From Straminergon stramineum (lineage: Eukaryota > Streptophyta > Bryopsida > Hypnales > Calliergonaceae): a DNA stretch of 64,000 bases. The stretch lies in assembly GCA_963920665.1 (NCBI GenBank), contig OY987271.1, forward strand, positions 19,099,350-19,163,349, given 5' to 3'. Each line of letters opens with the position of its first letter. Positions within the stretch are counted from its first letter, which is position 1. The position numbers and the translations under genes were made by a program. This document shows, piece by piece, positions 24,801 to 36,272 of this stretch. The notes beneath the pieces are model-generated. The model was not told where the DNA came from. It searched no databases and worked only from the letters and a program-made list of their open reading frames with translations.

Positions 24801-26307
24801 TGTCAGGAGAAAACTTATTTTCTTATTCTGATCTCGCCGGGCATTAAGCAGACGGAGTTCATACCATCCACTTGACAAGACACCACTTCAGAGAACATCA
24901 ATATGAGCTCGGAACTTAACAAGACACTAACTCGGCGCACCTCAAACAGGAACAATGTGAGCTCAGACCAACTGTTTGAGATTCGCAGTGAGTTCAGAAG
25001 AAGACTCTTAACCCTAAGTTCTCGCTCCACTGTGAGTAAAAAGGTTCACGATTCTCGAATTCAAGATTAAACCAAAGCAAAGTTCTGAGCTGCAGTTGCA
25101 ATCAAATGCACGAACTCTCGTACAGTAGTCTGTGATCGCAAATACAATAAGGTACCGGCCCATGTCTATCATCATGAATGATTAATGCCGGTACATCAAG
25201 TCATGTGAAATGTCACGAAAATAGCATGAGGGAATAACATTATTCAGCAAGGCAAAAGACTACCCCTAATGAAAGAAAATGCAGAATATTCAGCCTTTGT
25301 CAAAAATTGAATTTGGAATTAACAGGTGACGACTGACGAAGGACTGAGGAGTGAGGACCCATGAGGATGAATTGCACTTTACATTAGTACTCATGTAATT
25401 TTAGAAACTTGGGAAAATAGAAGGGAGATTTGTGACGATCACTTAATTTCGAACTGCATGTTTATTCGGATGATTTTAGTATTTGCCATAACAATGTGAT
25501 GCACGGGAGGTTGCCATAATAAAGAATCTGAATTTGACTGTCCAGACATGAATGGACGGCCAAATGGAAGTGCCACACCCTTCATTCATTGAGTCTTTAA
25601 CTTACACATGAGAAGCATTGCAAGCCGTACACATGTTCTGCAAAAAAGGGGTAACATGCTATACTACAGTACGTCTTGGACCATTATAATCTGCACTAAG
25701 AACGTGAGCAGAGTACAACTGTACATACCTTACAGTACCTACAATCAACGGAAGTGCCAGACCAGAAAATCTGTACTTCTCTTCGTTTATCTGTACCCAG
25801 ACTCTCAAGCTCAAAAGCTGATCAGTTAAGGGCACCCTGTCTGCTTGCTACAACAGTTTCTAATACTAAATTACAGCAAATTTCATAGATCCAAAAACTT
25901 GCCGGCTGAGGTAAACTTATTCTCTACCAGCCGGCCTTGAATGCCAATTGAATTGTCATGACGTTCTCAACTGGTACACTCCCAGATTATGGGAGGACTA
26001 TACCATAGAAATTGACGATGTAGGCTCCACTCATCGAATGCCAACACTTGGTGCCTGCAAAATTCAGCAACCCAAATATGGCGCAATTTGCAACCTGGGA
26101 AACAACGCCGATTCTTCAGTGGAATCAGCCTACATTAAGAGTCTGTTCGTTCAAGGTCCCGCATCAATGCCCATAAGACAAGGAGAGCAACACAAGAACT
26201 ACATACCCCGTTTTAAAGGGTAGAGTCATCACTCAAGTGTACGCAGGACACCGGGTATTTTGCTACCTGACTGTCAAGGCTGTTGTCCTTGCAGGCTTAA
26301 GCAAATT
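24801..26307. other. Intergenic between the ARGONAUTE and GT14 genes
   Basis: The two minus-strand genes are separated here, so the stretch should hold the 3' end of the GT14 gene and distal promoter of the ARGONAUTE gene. A small hairpin, GTACCGGC ... GCCGGTAC, lies at about 25154-25194. No coding feature is supported. Confidence 0.45.
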
Positions 26308-29300
26308 TTAAACCGGTGTATGTAGAGGCCATAAACGAGGAAGGAGGTGTGACAGGACATCAACTGCCTCTGGTAAGAATTTTCGTGCAAACAGAAAACA
26401 AGGGCGTTGTCGTCCATTCCACATGCACGGCTTCACTGTTTGAATACCCTGCAAGGACAATCGGTGCAGAGACAGTCAAGATGTAAGAACTGGGGAGATG
26501 TTGCAGTTATACGAACAAAAAACGCTCTCCGCAGAACAAGTGCTAGAATCGTTGGTGACATGACAGACCCGACCAACAACTCATCTATTCATGCACAAGG
26601 TTGGACTTATAAGCAAGTGGTGTCAGCACGACTTTGCTAATAAACGTCTATGGCCACTCTTTATCTACTGTACCTTCAATAGTGGCCTCATACCTCTCAC
26701 TTTGAAATTGCGTAAGAAATCTATTGAGTGGTAAATATTTGATCTCAACAGATTTTCCTCTTCTCCCAAAATTAGTTTACTCTAAACAGCTCTATAATGA
26801 TCTCCCAATGAAACCACATTCCTATATAGCGATAATTGGTTAAAATGCTGTGAGTGAAGCAAGAGAATCTCCTACCTTACCATCCGGTTCCATCATTTAA
26901 ACAGAGACATAAGATTTACGGGTTTGAGACTTACCCGGCCGTCACTAGTGACGTGCACATGTTCGCTGATTTTCTGTAGCACAAACACAGAAGTCATCAT
27001 AAATTTAGATTCATGGATTCCTTTGTCGCTTGTCTTTCATCAGCCTGCGTACTAAACTTATTCAGCAGTACGTAATTCAAAATATTGAGGTGCAGTAACA
27101 CATGGGGGGGTAACACTCTCAAGGAAATGTGTGCATTGTGTTACACGAGTGTAGGTCCGGTTAGGTGAATTTTTGGTTCCACTTCATCCTTCACATGTCT
27201 GTTTCAACTGCGCACCTTCGCAAGGAAACGGGCTCACAATAATTACATAACAAATGGGCACTCATAACTTTCACAGTGATAAATCGAGCTTCATAACTGA
27301 CCTGTATGTGCTGTAACGTTGAAGGTGAAACGTCATCTTTAGCATACGACTTTGGATGCCACTTCCCTTCAGACCAATCCACATGAGTTACAGTCCAATT
27401 GGCCAGGTTTTCTGGATTCATTATCTGCAAGCATTCAACCGCTGTTCTTCAGATGCTCAAAAATGAAGAGATTACTCTTACGAAAATATTTGACGCTCTT
27501 AACAATTTGGAACTACGTCATAAGAAGAGGAGGCACACAAAGACCTACTGTATATCTAGCACCATATAATTATACTCCACAACATAAAACCCTCAAAACT
27601 ACACTAGTAATGAACAATTTTTGTACTGCAGTAATTGTGTGGAGTGAAGAGTGAAGACCGTACGTAAAGAAATGTCGAAATGTAATGTTCATCAGGGTAG
27701 CAATTCCGATTCTCTGGACCAGGCTGCAGATAACCATGAAACTTGGTCATCAGTTGTTCAGAACGAACCAGAGCATTGTGACCGCTGGAATATGTTCACT
27801 CATTTGATCAAAAAATTCGTCGATGTTAACTTCAGCAGCACACATCAAAGAGTACCATGATAATTTGCAATAACGCATATGTGCGGAACAGTTACAAAAG
27901 ATGAGGTGCATATGCAAGTGAAGCCTACACTGAGATAAAAATATGGAAAGGCAAATAGCCGCCGCAAATCTCACCTTACAGTTCCACTTGAACTTGTTGT
28001 AATACAGATGATCAGCCACTATCAGCAAAGCATGATGCCGAGTCACAACAAACCACTGCCAAAGAACAGCAAATGGCAAAGCCTGAGCTCAATTTGTTCA
28101 AAACGAGTTTCAAAACCTAAAATCTCAAAATACATATACAAATGCTACTAAAATTAGTACCTGTGCTCCTTTCCTCCAATCACTCCTAGAGACTTCTGGC
28201 ATCATACTGTCCATGTACCTCCCTTGGCCATGAGGTCCTGGATCGTCAAAACTGCCCAATCTTCCAAAAGTCAGAGAACTCTCGCATAACCGTAGTACAT
28301 GAAACCATACACTCTAAGCATACGCAGTTTTCAGAAATCAGTCACTAGATACGTTCCAGATATGCCTAATTGCAAAAAAATCATTTCGGCAAAGAAAATC
28401 ACAAAAACACATATCTCTGGCACTTAGCAGTCATCAGACTCCAGAAGTTAAAACCTCTCCCATAACTGCCGGTCAACGAGAAATACCACACGTATCACCA
28501 GTGTGAGAAATGATTTTATCGAGCGGGGTAATTCAGTACTTACCAATCCACATAACTCATGTTTCCACGTATAAAATAATCATATATGTAGTCAAAGTCG
28601 TAGAGAGGTATACATCTGCCAAAAGCAGCGCAACGAACGTCAACCACTTACCCGTAATAAAACATTTGCCGAACTTTCAGTACTTTATAGACGAAGGTAG
28701 TAAGTAACACACGAGTCTGATAATAAGGAAAAGTATTGATTTTGCGGATCCAAGAGAGCATTGGCAAGCAATCGCCTTTCAGCATCCACCATATCGATTT
28801 GCCCCCAAACAACCTACAAAATTGAGACATGCCGCAACCTGTCAGCATACGATTCAAACTATGACAGAGTGTATTTCCAATTTCACCTCAAATGAGTTCG
28901 GGTTGTTTCAAGGAAATGTTTTACTTGAACTGCCAATACATATGCCTTATGACAACAGCAGATAGAAACGTAGGGGCATTCAGAGCGTTGGTACTCAGTC
29001 AACCATAGTGTAGCTACAAAGAAAAGGGCGGGCAGCCAACACTCCTTTAGAATGATATGCATACTTCAACACCAAAACCAGTTCTCTTTGAAAACATATA
29101 CCTTTTCAGATCGAATATCTCGACCTCGAAAGACACGGCTCTTTCGAATGGGCTGCTCCTGGGAGGCATGCACGTAAACGGAATATTTACCTTCATGGCC
29201 CTACAAATACAGAAACAGAGAGCACAGTGAGTGTTTGTACACTACACAGCAATTTTCAAAGCTGTTGCGGGCATCACTCGCATTGTTCCATTATATAACT

Positions 29301-29796
29301 CATACGCCAAGGCACTGACCTTAAAAAACTTTTCCCATAGCTTCTCAAATGGCAGAGGTCCTCCTGTCAAGAACATAAACGCTACTTTGGCCTTTCCAAC
29401 AGGACGCAGCGGTCGCGTCAGGATCTCTTTGGCCAGAACAAAAGTTGCCAGTTCCCCATCAGAGTAGTCTCGAACAGTCGGAAGAGTCGGAATGGAGACA
29501 GGCTTCGGAGTTGCATTTGCCTGTTCGACAAGAGCAGCAGGCTGAAGTTGCGAATCAGGATAAGGGGATGACCTTGGAACCATTTGGCACAAGTCGCCCT
29601 TCAAAAAATCACAGTAAATATGGCCGCCCATATTCACTACTGATGCCCAGCAAAGGAGGCACAAGAACAGCAGCGACACACCCACTACGGACCAAAATGA
29701 TCTCCTCTGTGCCATCTTCCCTCTCCAAATCGCCATTGTGTTATGGCAATGATTTTCTCCTTCACAAAGCTTCCTCATTCTCCTGTATTCAAACAT
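26308..29796 (-). CDS. GT14-family (core-2/I-branching-like, DUF266) glycosyltransferase, ten exons
   Basis: Exons in transcript order: 29796-29320, 29200-29102, 28813-28713, 28615-28544, 28251-28161, 28055-27975, 27723-27664, 27424-27302, 26973-26935, 26448-26308. Phases join to give 427 residues. A single membrane segment at about residues 36-55 ('VVGVSLLFLCLLCW') after a short basic tail fits a type II Golgi enzyme. The catalytic domain opens with 'KVAFMFLTGGPLPFEKLWEK'. It continues through 'SDSCIPLYDFDYIY', 'FDDPGPHGQGRYM' and 'CYPDEHYISTF', with the acidic pair D318/E319 aligning with the proposed catalytic base of core-2 GlcNAc transferases. It closes with 'TVTHVDWSEGKWHPKSY' and 'VKPCMWNGRQRPC'. 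The donor and acceptor of plant members are mostly unknown. A role in cell-wall or arabinogalactan glycosylation is inferred. ATG 29796 is preceded by an in-frame stop. Confidence 0.92.
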
Positions 29797-31835
29797 GCCA
29801 ACATGAGTCTAATCCTGACGCAGCGGTCGCGTCAGAATCAAGAATTGCATCATTGCAGAAGAGGAGCCAATTGTCGCCTACGATGTACCAATCCGAGCTA
29901 TTTGATGCACGTATTCAAGGAGATGCTAGCGCAACACGGAGCGAAGAAAATTCATTCAACTAATCATCAGTGAAACGCAATATATTTTACCCCAATCTCG
30001 CAACGCAGACGAGCAAAACGTGAGTTGCGTCAACATCGGTGCAAATAAACCAGAAGGCTTACTCAAATTCCGATTGCTTCTTGGGCAAAAATATCGATTT
30101 TATTGCACCAAGAAATCCAAGAAATGTGTAAAGAGTCATCAGCTTTGATTTTTGTTGCACCCATGCAAGTAGAATAGCGTAAATAAACTTTCACTCCATG
30201 ACTAGTGGCCAAAATATGAAAACAAAGTACCCTGGACTCGCTGTTTGCACGGCGGCCGTATCAGCTAGGCAAAGTAGGCCGCAGCGTTAAGTTGATTCTC
30301 AAAGTTTCAAAGCTATAACTGGGCCTCTACGTGACAAAGGATTATTGTAATTTAACGGTCCGATATCAGTTAACGCAACCGTCTTCAATCCCCTGCACTG
30401 TCGACGAAGCCATGGACAAGTTGAAGATGACAGTGTCGTCCCCTAATATGCTTACATCGCTCTCAAAGAATTATACCCTGACTCAAAAAACTTAGTTCTA
30501 CTCTCAAGGGGGAAAATAAAATAAAACAGAGAAGAGAAGAGAAGAGAAGAGAAGAGAAAGACCTCTTAGTTGTAAAATTTCGTGACACGGACGATACATC
30601 GTCATCCATTTTTCTAATGTTTTAATCGGAGTGGAAATATCATTAGCAAAATGCTAACTTACAAACATCCAAGAAGTTGATGCTTAAATTCTTTGGAAAT
30701 ATAGTGTCCTTGTCTACGAGAAAAGAATCCCTAGCTAGCTTCACTGTGAAAGGAATCGACAACACCAGATCACCAACCTTACAAAAATTCATCTGTGTTA
30801 TCCAGCTCAACAGTAGTTGGTTGTAACACACACCAAGAGTCTCTTGAGGAGACGGAGCGTACCTGCGGAAGGTAAAGAATTCCAGTGGTGGCAGCTACAA
30901 CGTGACAGTCTCAAGCTGCTAGAGTCCTACTCCACAACGTTCGATCAAACACGTAGACCAATGGCTGATCCTTCCTTCCGACCAATAAAGACAACTCCAT
31001 TTGAAATCAAACACACTGAAACTTATTTCTCATGAACACGTCGTGCTCACGTCTCACAATAACTCACTACAATTCATCGTTTCCAAATTCTGCCAAACTC
31101 CCCCTTTCATACCAAGAACTACCCAAGAAAGTGCACACCACAAAGATGAAGCATCCTAGAGCAGCAGTTCAACTGCAGCTCTAACGACTAAACAATCACG
31201 CACATTCAAAATTTCATAAATGCTTGTCAAAATCACCTCATTCCTCTCTACAAGCTCTCCTCCACGGCCATGTCTTCCCAAGACTGTTCATCTTCCTCTC
31301 AAAAAACCCGAGCACATCAAACTCTTGAAGCATAATTAAACCACCACAAAGCCCAATACTCTTTTACGAGCTCCTGATTAAACGAACTTGCCTTCACAGC
31401 TCTTCACCACCACTCCAAAATCAACTAATTCCTTCTATAAACTCGCCTCTCCGGCCATAGCTTCACTAAAGCACGATTCTCCGCATCCCAAACTGTAAAC
31501 TCAAATTTTCCACTCCAGAACTAAGGTCAAGATTCAATACGAGCCCCCAGTATGAGTTCATACATCATCCCACCACCCACAGTCAACCACAAACCCACAC
31601 CCAAAAAAAATTTACGCATGCGATCACAAGAAATGTCAGTGCCACACGAAACTGGCAGTAGCTCCGAATCCCAAGCTCCAAGGAGCATTCACGAAGCACG
31701 TACAGAACCACTATTCTTCGAAAGTACTTCAGCAAGTGCAGCAGGAGCTCAGGCTGTCCGTCAGGTGGCTATTGGTCATTGAAGAAGCAACTGTTATTCA
31801 TTGAAGAAGCAACTGGCGACACCTTCCACTAAATC
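29797..31835. other. Upstream of the GT14 gene, no further gene seen
   Basis: The first few hundred bases probably hold the GT14 promoter. A (GAGAA)n microsatellite lies at about 30527-30560. A minus-strand ORF at 30643-30831 and a plus-strand ORF at 31552-31782 have no recognisable domain. 'cattgaagaagcaact' is repeated in tandem near 31778 and 31799. Confidence 0.45.
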
Positions 31836-31843
31836 TTGTGTTC

Positions 31844-32109
31844 GGCCGGGGTGGATTGGACCAGGGTGGATTGGGCCGGGGTGGATTGACCCCCTCGCTC
31901 GTCCCCCCCAAGTCATTCCAAGGGTGCATGTAAGAAAAAGGCCCCCCTATTTTGTGCTTCATTAATTTATCTCCTCTACCTACCCTAGTTAATTTGGGCC
32001 TCTGCTTGCAAATATGAATTCAAAATTTGCAAATTTTATCATGCGTGACAAATTAAAAATTTCAGGGTTTTCCCTTGAGGACGAGCGAGGGGGTCAATCC
32101 ACCCCGGCC
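31844..32109. mobile_element. Small inverted-repeat transposon (MITE) with 8-bp target duplication
   Basis: The target duplication TTGTGTTC lies at 31836-31843 and 32110-32117. Inside it the element starts GGCCGGGGTGGATTG and ends with the exact reverse complement. A perfect 31-base inverted repeat pairs 31874-31904 with 32079-32109. The left end carries extra copies of the first 15 bases (31844, a variant near 31859, and 31874). Its length of 266 bases and lack of coding capacity make it a MITE. An 8-bp duplication points to the hAT superfamily, though the TIR sequence is not a classic hAT end. GC-rich termini contrast with an AT-rich centre. Confidence 0.8.
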
Positions 32110-32117
32110 TTGTGTTC

Positions 32118-32692
32118 CACCAGGAAACGTGATCAGGGAGCTTGAGATAATTCCCTTTCGAATTTTGCATGAGTGCCCACTGGCTGGCTGGTCCCAGCAC
32201 TAAGGTAGCTAGCACACGTTGCGGTTGTTCTTTTTCTCTTTTTCTTCTATTTTGGGAGAAGGGAGGCTTCGCGTGACGGAAAGGGGAAAGGAGCCGTCCG
32301 TCAGCACTCAGCAGGTGAAGAGAACTGACTGTGGCAGAGGTGGAGCTGCTGCATGATGTTTTTTGGGGTGGGGTGAAGAAAGAGATCCGGGGTCTGTACT
32401 GGAAATGATCTCTGACAGACTTCGGGAATTTTAGTGGGGGCATGCATCGGGAAGGTAGTCAGGGCTTATGTCGTTTCTGGTGAGGGGCGTCACTGTTGCA
32501 GCGCTAGTCGCGTCGTGACGCACGTATGGAAGCCCGTTTTTCGTTTCATTTTTTACTGTAAAAAACCTTTAAACGACAACCACTTCTCTAGAGGGCAGCC
32601 CCAAGGAGAATCAAAAATCTCCTTAAAGGAGGGTATGGGGCTTGTTGCTTGGCCCAACGTTGGAATGTTAGGGCATGTGAAAGTAAATAGTG
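32118..32692. other. Intergenic, no gene seen
   Basis: Short ORFs overlap on both strands without recognisable features. Composition is closer to the genic stretches than to the AT-rich repeats, so a lost exon cannot be excluded. Confidence 0.35.
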
Positions 32693-33052
32693 AATAGTGC
32701 CTTGACTTTGCAACCTAAAATGTAGTGCTTGGCAAGCTATATTCAATGGAGAAGGGGTCTAATAGGTTGAAACATTTCAAAAAATACATAATTTATTTTT
32801 CATCAATAATTCTCTCAAAGCCAAGCCAAAAGGATTTAGCTTGTCATTAAAGGGTTAAATTAAGGTGCACTTAAGTCGCACCTTAATCTTAAATAACTAG
32901 CTAAATTCCTCTAGCTTAATTTTGGAAGAATCAAAGACAAAAAAAATGTTTTTTTTCATTTTTGGCGGAGTGATTGAACCTACTAAACCTACTTCTACAT
33001 TGAATATAGCTTGGCAAGCACCACTTTTAGGCTGCTAAGTCAAAGCACTATT
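32693..33052. mobile_element. Foldback MITE with ~78-base inverted arms
   Basis: The left arm, about 32693-32770, reads AATAGTGCCTTGAC... and carries 'gcttggcaagctatattcaa'. The right arm, about 32975-33052, is its imperfect reverse complement ('ttgaatatagcttggcaagc', '...GCACTATT'). Between the arms lies a short hairpin, ATTAAGGTGC ... GCACCTTAAT, near 32858-32886. No coding capacity. No clear target duplication was found, so the exact ends are uncertain. Confidence 0.65.
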
Positions 33053-36000
33053 GTTTGTTCACTTTTGCATCTCCTGCCAAACAAAATTTAGGAACAACCC
33101 CTATACTCTACTTCAAGGATATTTTGTATACTCCCTTTAGTTGCCCTCCAAACAAGGGAATGTTGTGTAAGCCTAAACCTTTTAAAGTGTAGTTTGATTT
33201 TTACTTTTAGTTTTATCAATTGGTTGTTTTTGTGTGTTATATTCGTAGTTTACCAATTGGTAGTGTAGTTATAGTGTCTATACTAGGCTTTTACGATGTA
33301 GATTCCGATTGGGATCGGTGTGGTGATTTAGAAGGTTAATTTTCCAATGGGCAGTTGGTGGTTTCAGATGGAGGTCGGCTGGTAGTTATTAGGCTGGTTT
33401 TTTCTTTCAATCGAGTTTAGTTGACCTCGAGTATGCAGGGACTCCTTCCAATTGCCGGAAGTAAAACAATTGTGTGATTTGTAATTTTGTGTTTGATTTG
33501 AGGAATTGTGAATGTTTGCAATTGTGAGTGTGTGCTGTGGTTGTGTGTGTATGTTCAATTGGTGAATTTTGAGTACTGATTGTGAGTAAACGATTGGAAG
33601 AAAAGTGATAATGAAATTTGTGATAAATTGAGGGAATTGTGGAGTGTTAAGTTTATGATTGAACTTGGGTTAATTAAGGCAAAGTAAGGAATTTGTGAAT
33701 GAGCCAATTGGATATTAAATTATGACTAATTTGAGGAGTGTATTGAGTAACTATGAGTATCAAACCAATCGTGAATGTGTGTAATAAGAAATTTGGGAGT
33801 TTCAGTGAAGAGGAAATCAATTGGAATTATCAATGTGAGTAATTAACTGTGATTGTGTAATTGAATAAGAATTACCGATAGGGATATAGATTGGAATGAA
33901 TACTGGGAAGAGCAATTGGGGAAGATTATAACAGGGTTGCAAATAGAAGAAACAATTGGGTAAAACAATACTGTGAAGTGAATGAGAAAATAAATTAACA
34001 TGATGATTAAATTAGAACAATTGGAGAGAATTATATAAAATTCATAAAAAAATAAAAATAATAAATAATAAATAATAAAAAAATAAAAACAAAGACATAA
34101 AAATAAATTGAATAAAGAAGAGCGAAAAGAAAAGATAAAAAGATTTATCTATCGACAAAAGATGGACAATGCCAAACTAAGATATTAAAACCACGAGAAA
34201 GAAATGAAGGAGATAAATGAAGGAGCAATTGGAGTAAAGAAGGAAGAAATGCAAAGTGGAGTCTAATTAATGAAGAGAATAAACAAGAGCAAGACAATTG
34301 TACTATAGATAAGTGGTCCTAATACTATGGTTATTAAAATGATGTAGGAAATTTGTAATTCAACAATCTTGCAATCGGATCTTTTAGGTGATAAATTGTA
34401 GATTTCGTGTTGTTTTAAAACCTACCTCCTAGTGTTCGAACTTACGTTCCTTAGGTGATTTATTTTAATAGAAATAATTTTTGAAATAAATTCCATCTAC
34501 ATAAAGTAACCACACCCTTGTGTGCCAAGTGGCTAAAACTCTTCAAATTAAGATGATAAGTGCTCCAAGTCCCTTACAATATTTTCTTTACACCAAATCC
34601 TAGGGCGTCAAGCAATGAATGTTGAAATCTATATTCATCCTAAATTTACTCGATATATTCTTTGTTGTATTTGATAAGTGGCTATTTGACTATTTATAGA
34701 TTGTATTTAGAAAATGAGGGCAAGGAACAAAAATTATGAAGGCTCTTTAAAAAAGTTGTAAACTCTTAAAGCATTAGATTTTGCATGCATCAGTACAAAT
34801 GTTCTTAGGCCTCAAAGTTGCTTTGATGAGAACAAGAATATAGACAAAAAATTTAGCAAATATAGAGCTATGAAATTATTGAGGACAGAAGAGCCAAAGT
34901 AGAAAAAATAACCATATTAAATTGGATAATGAGTCATAAATAGTGGGTGTGCCCCAAAGTAGGATGATCAATGATTGGGATTGCAAGAATTCAGAGTTTT
35001 TTGATAGAATATATAACATTGTTGATAGCAACATATAAAAATGCACAAATACATGCATGCTATACTAGCATACTTCAAGGGCCTTTGGATTCAATAGACA
35101 TTGCTTTTATAATTCACATGGAGCAATCAACACTAAAAAATAGACTTCTAGTGTATGAAGGTACGTACATTCTTTATATGAAATGCACTTATGCACTTGA
35201 CATGGTGTACAAAATCTTATACTTGAAATTGTTGCACTTTTAGGTGACTATGCTTTTTTTTGTGATTAATCAACACTTAAATAGGTGTAGTTGAAGCCAA
35301 TGCCTAGATAGCAAAAGATGGAAAAAAAACCCTCTACAAAAGCATATAATTGACCATAATACATTAAAGTACTAACAACATTGTTATATGCAGTTTTATA
35401 TGCCATATTTCTTTAAAGTGACTTCCTTTTCTATATTACACTCTTTTCCATGGATTATAAAGAGAGTTGAAAATATACCCATGCATATAACTATTGCAAA
35501 CAATTTGTTTCTCCAAATATGATTGTTATAATTCATTCTCTATCTAATGACTTTCCTAACCTTTAATTCCTAATTGAGTACTTCCAATTTCTAAAAGATC
35601 AAGAGTTATTTCTATTTTTCATACTACATATACCATTTTTTTAATTTTGTAGGATCTAAAGGATTCAACTAATATATTTCTAGAGCAAAATCCTCTTTTT
35701 CACCTAATAAAAAACCATATTTGCATGTGAAACTATCAATCTCCTATTTGGAACTTGATTAGGTTGTCAAAGTGGCTATTGAAAGGTGTGGCTATTCATG
35801 CATCAACCTTTATTGCTTTGAGTTTCTATATATGTTGTTTCCTATTGAATCAATGACCCATTTTAGGAACCTATAATGTGTTGCTTTTGAAAACTTACAA
35901 CATACTCTTTGAGTGGCTAAAAATTCATATTAAATTTGAGACATCTTTCACTACAATTTGCTTAATTACAATATATGGTTCAACAAAATGTGCATGACAT

Positions 36001-36272
36001 GGCCTCAAAAAAGACACTAAAAAACTCATATTGACAATTTGAGGTGTCACTACTTTAAAATGGATTGTGTTGCAATGCAATGATGCTAAAATAGTTTCAT
36101 CAACTTGTAGGGGTTCATTGAGAAGTTGTGGAATATCAATAGGGTTTTCAATTCTTCTTAGCATTCGGTCCCTGATAGAATGCACTTATAGTATTCCTCT
36201 ACACATGTGGAGGCAATCATGATCTATGGTTGGAGTTAATCTCTTTCCCTATTCTTCTAAGTCCACATACAT
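33053..36272. other. AT-rich intergenic DNA, no gene seen
   Basis: From 33300 to 34330 the sequence is rich in 'gtgagt' and 'aattgg' motifs, followed by an A-rich low-complexity tract at about 34035-34140. The rest, to 36272, shows only short ORFs with no family features. Confidence 0.5.

Noticed and set aside
27750..28079. Open frame running through GT14 exon 6 into a stretch translating as CAAEVNIDEFF, resembling the family's C-x-DEHY motif
   Set aside because: The real exon with PDEHY was found at 27664-27723 with good splice sites and phase. The longer frame is intron read-through.
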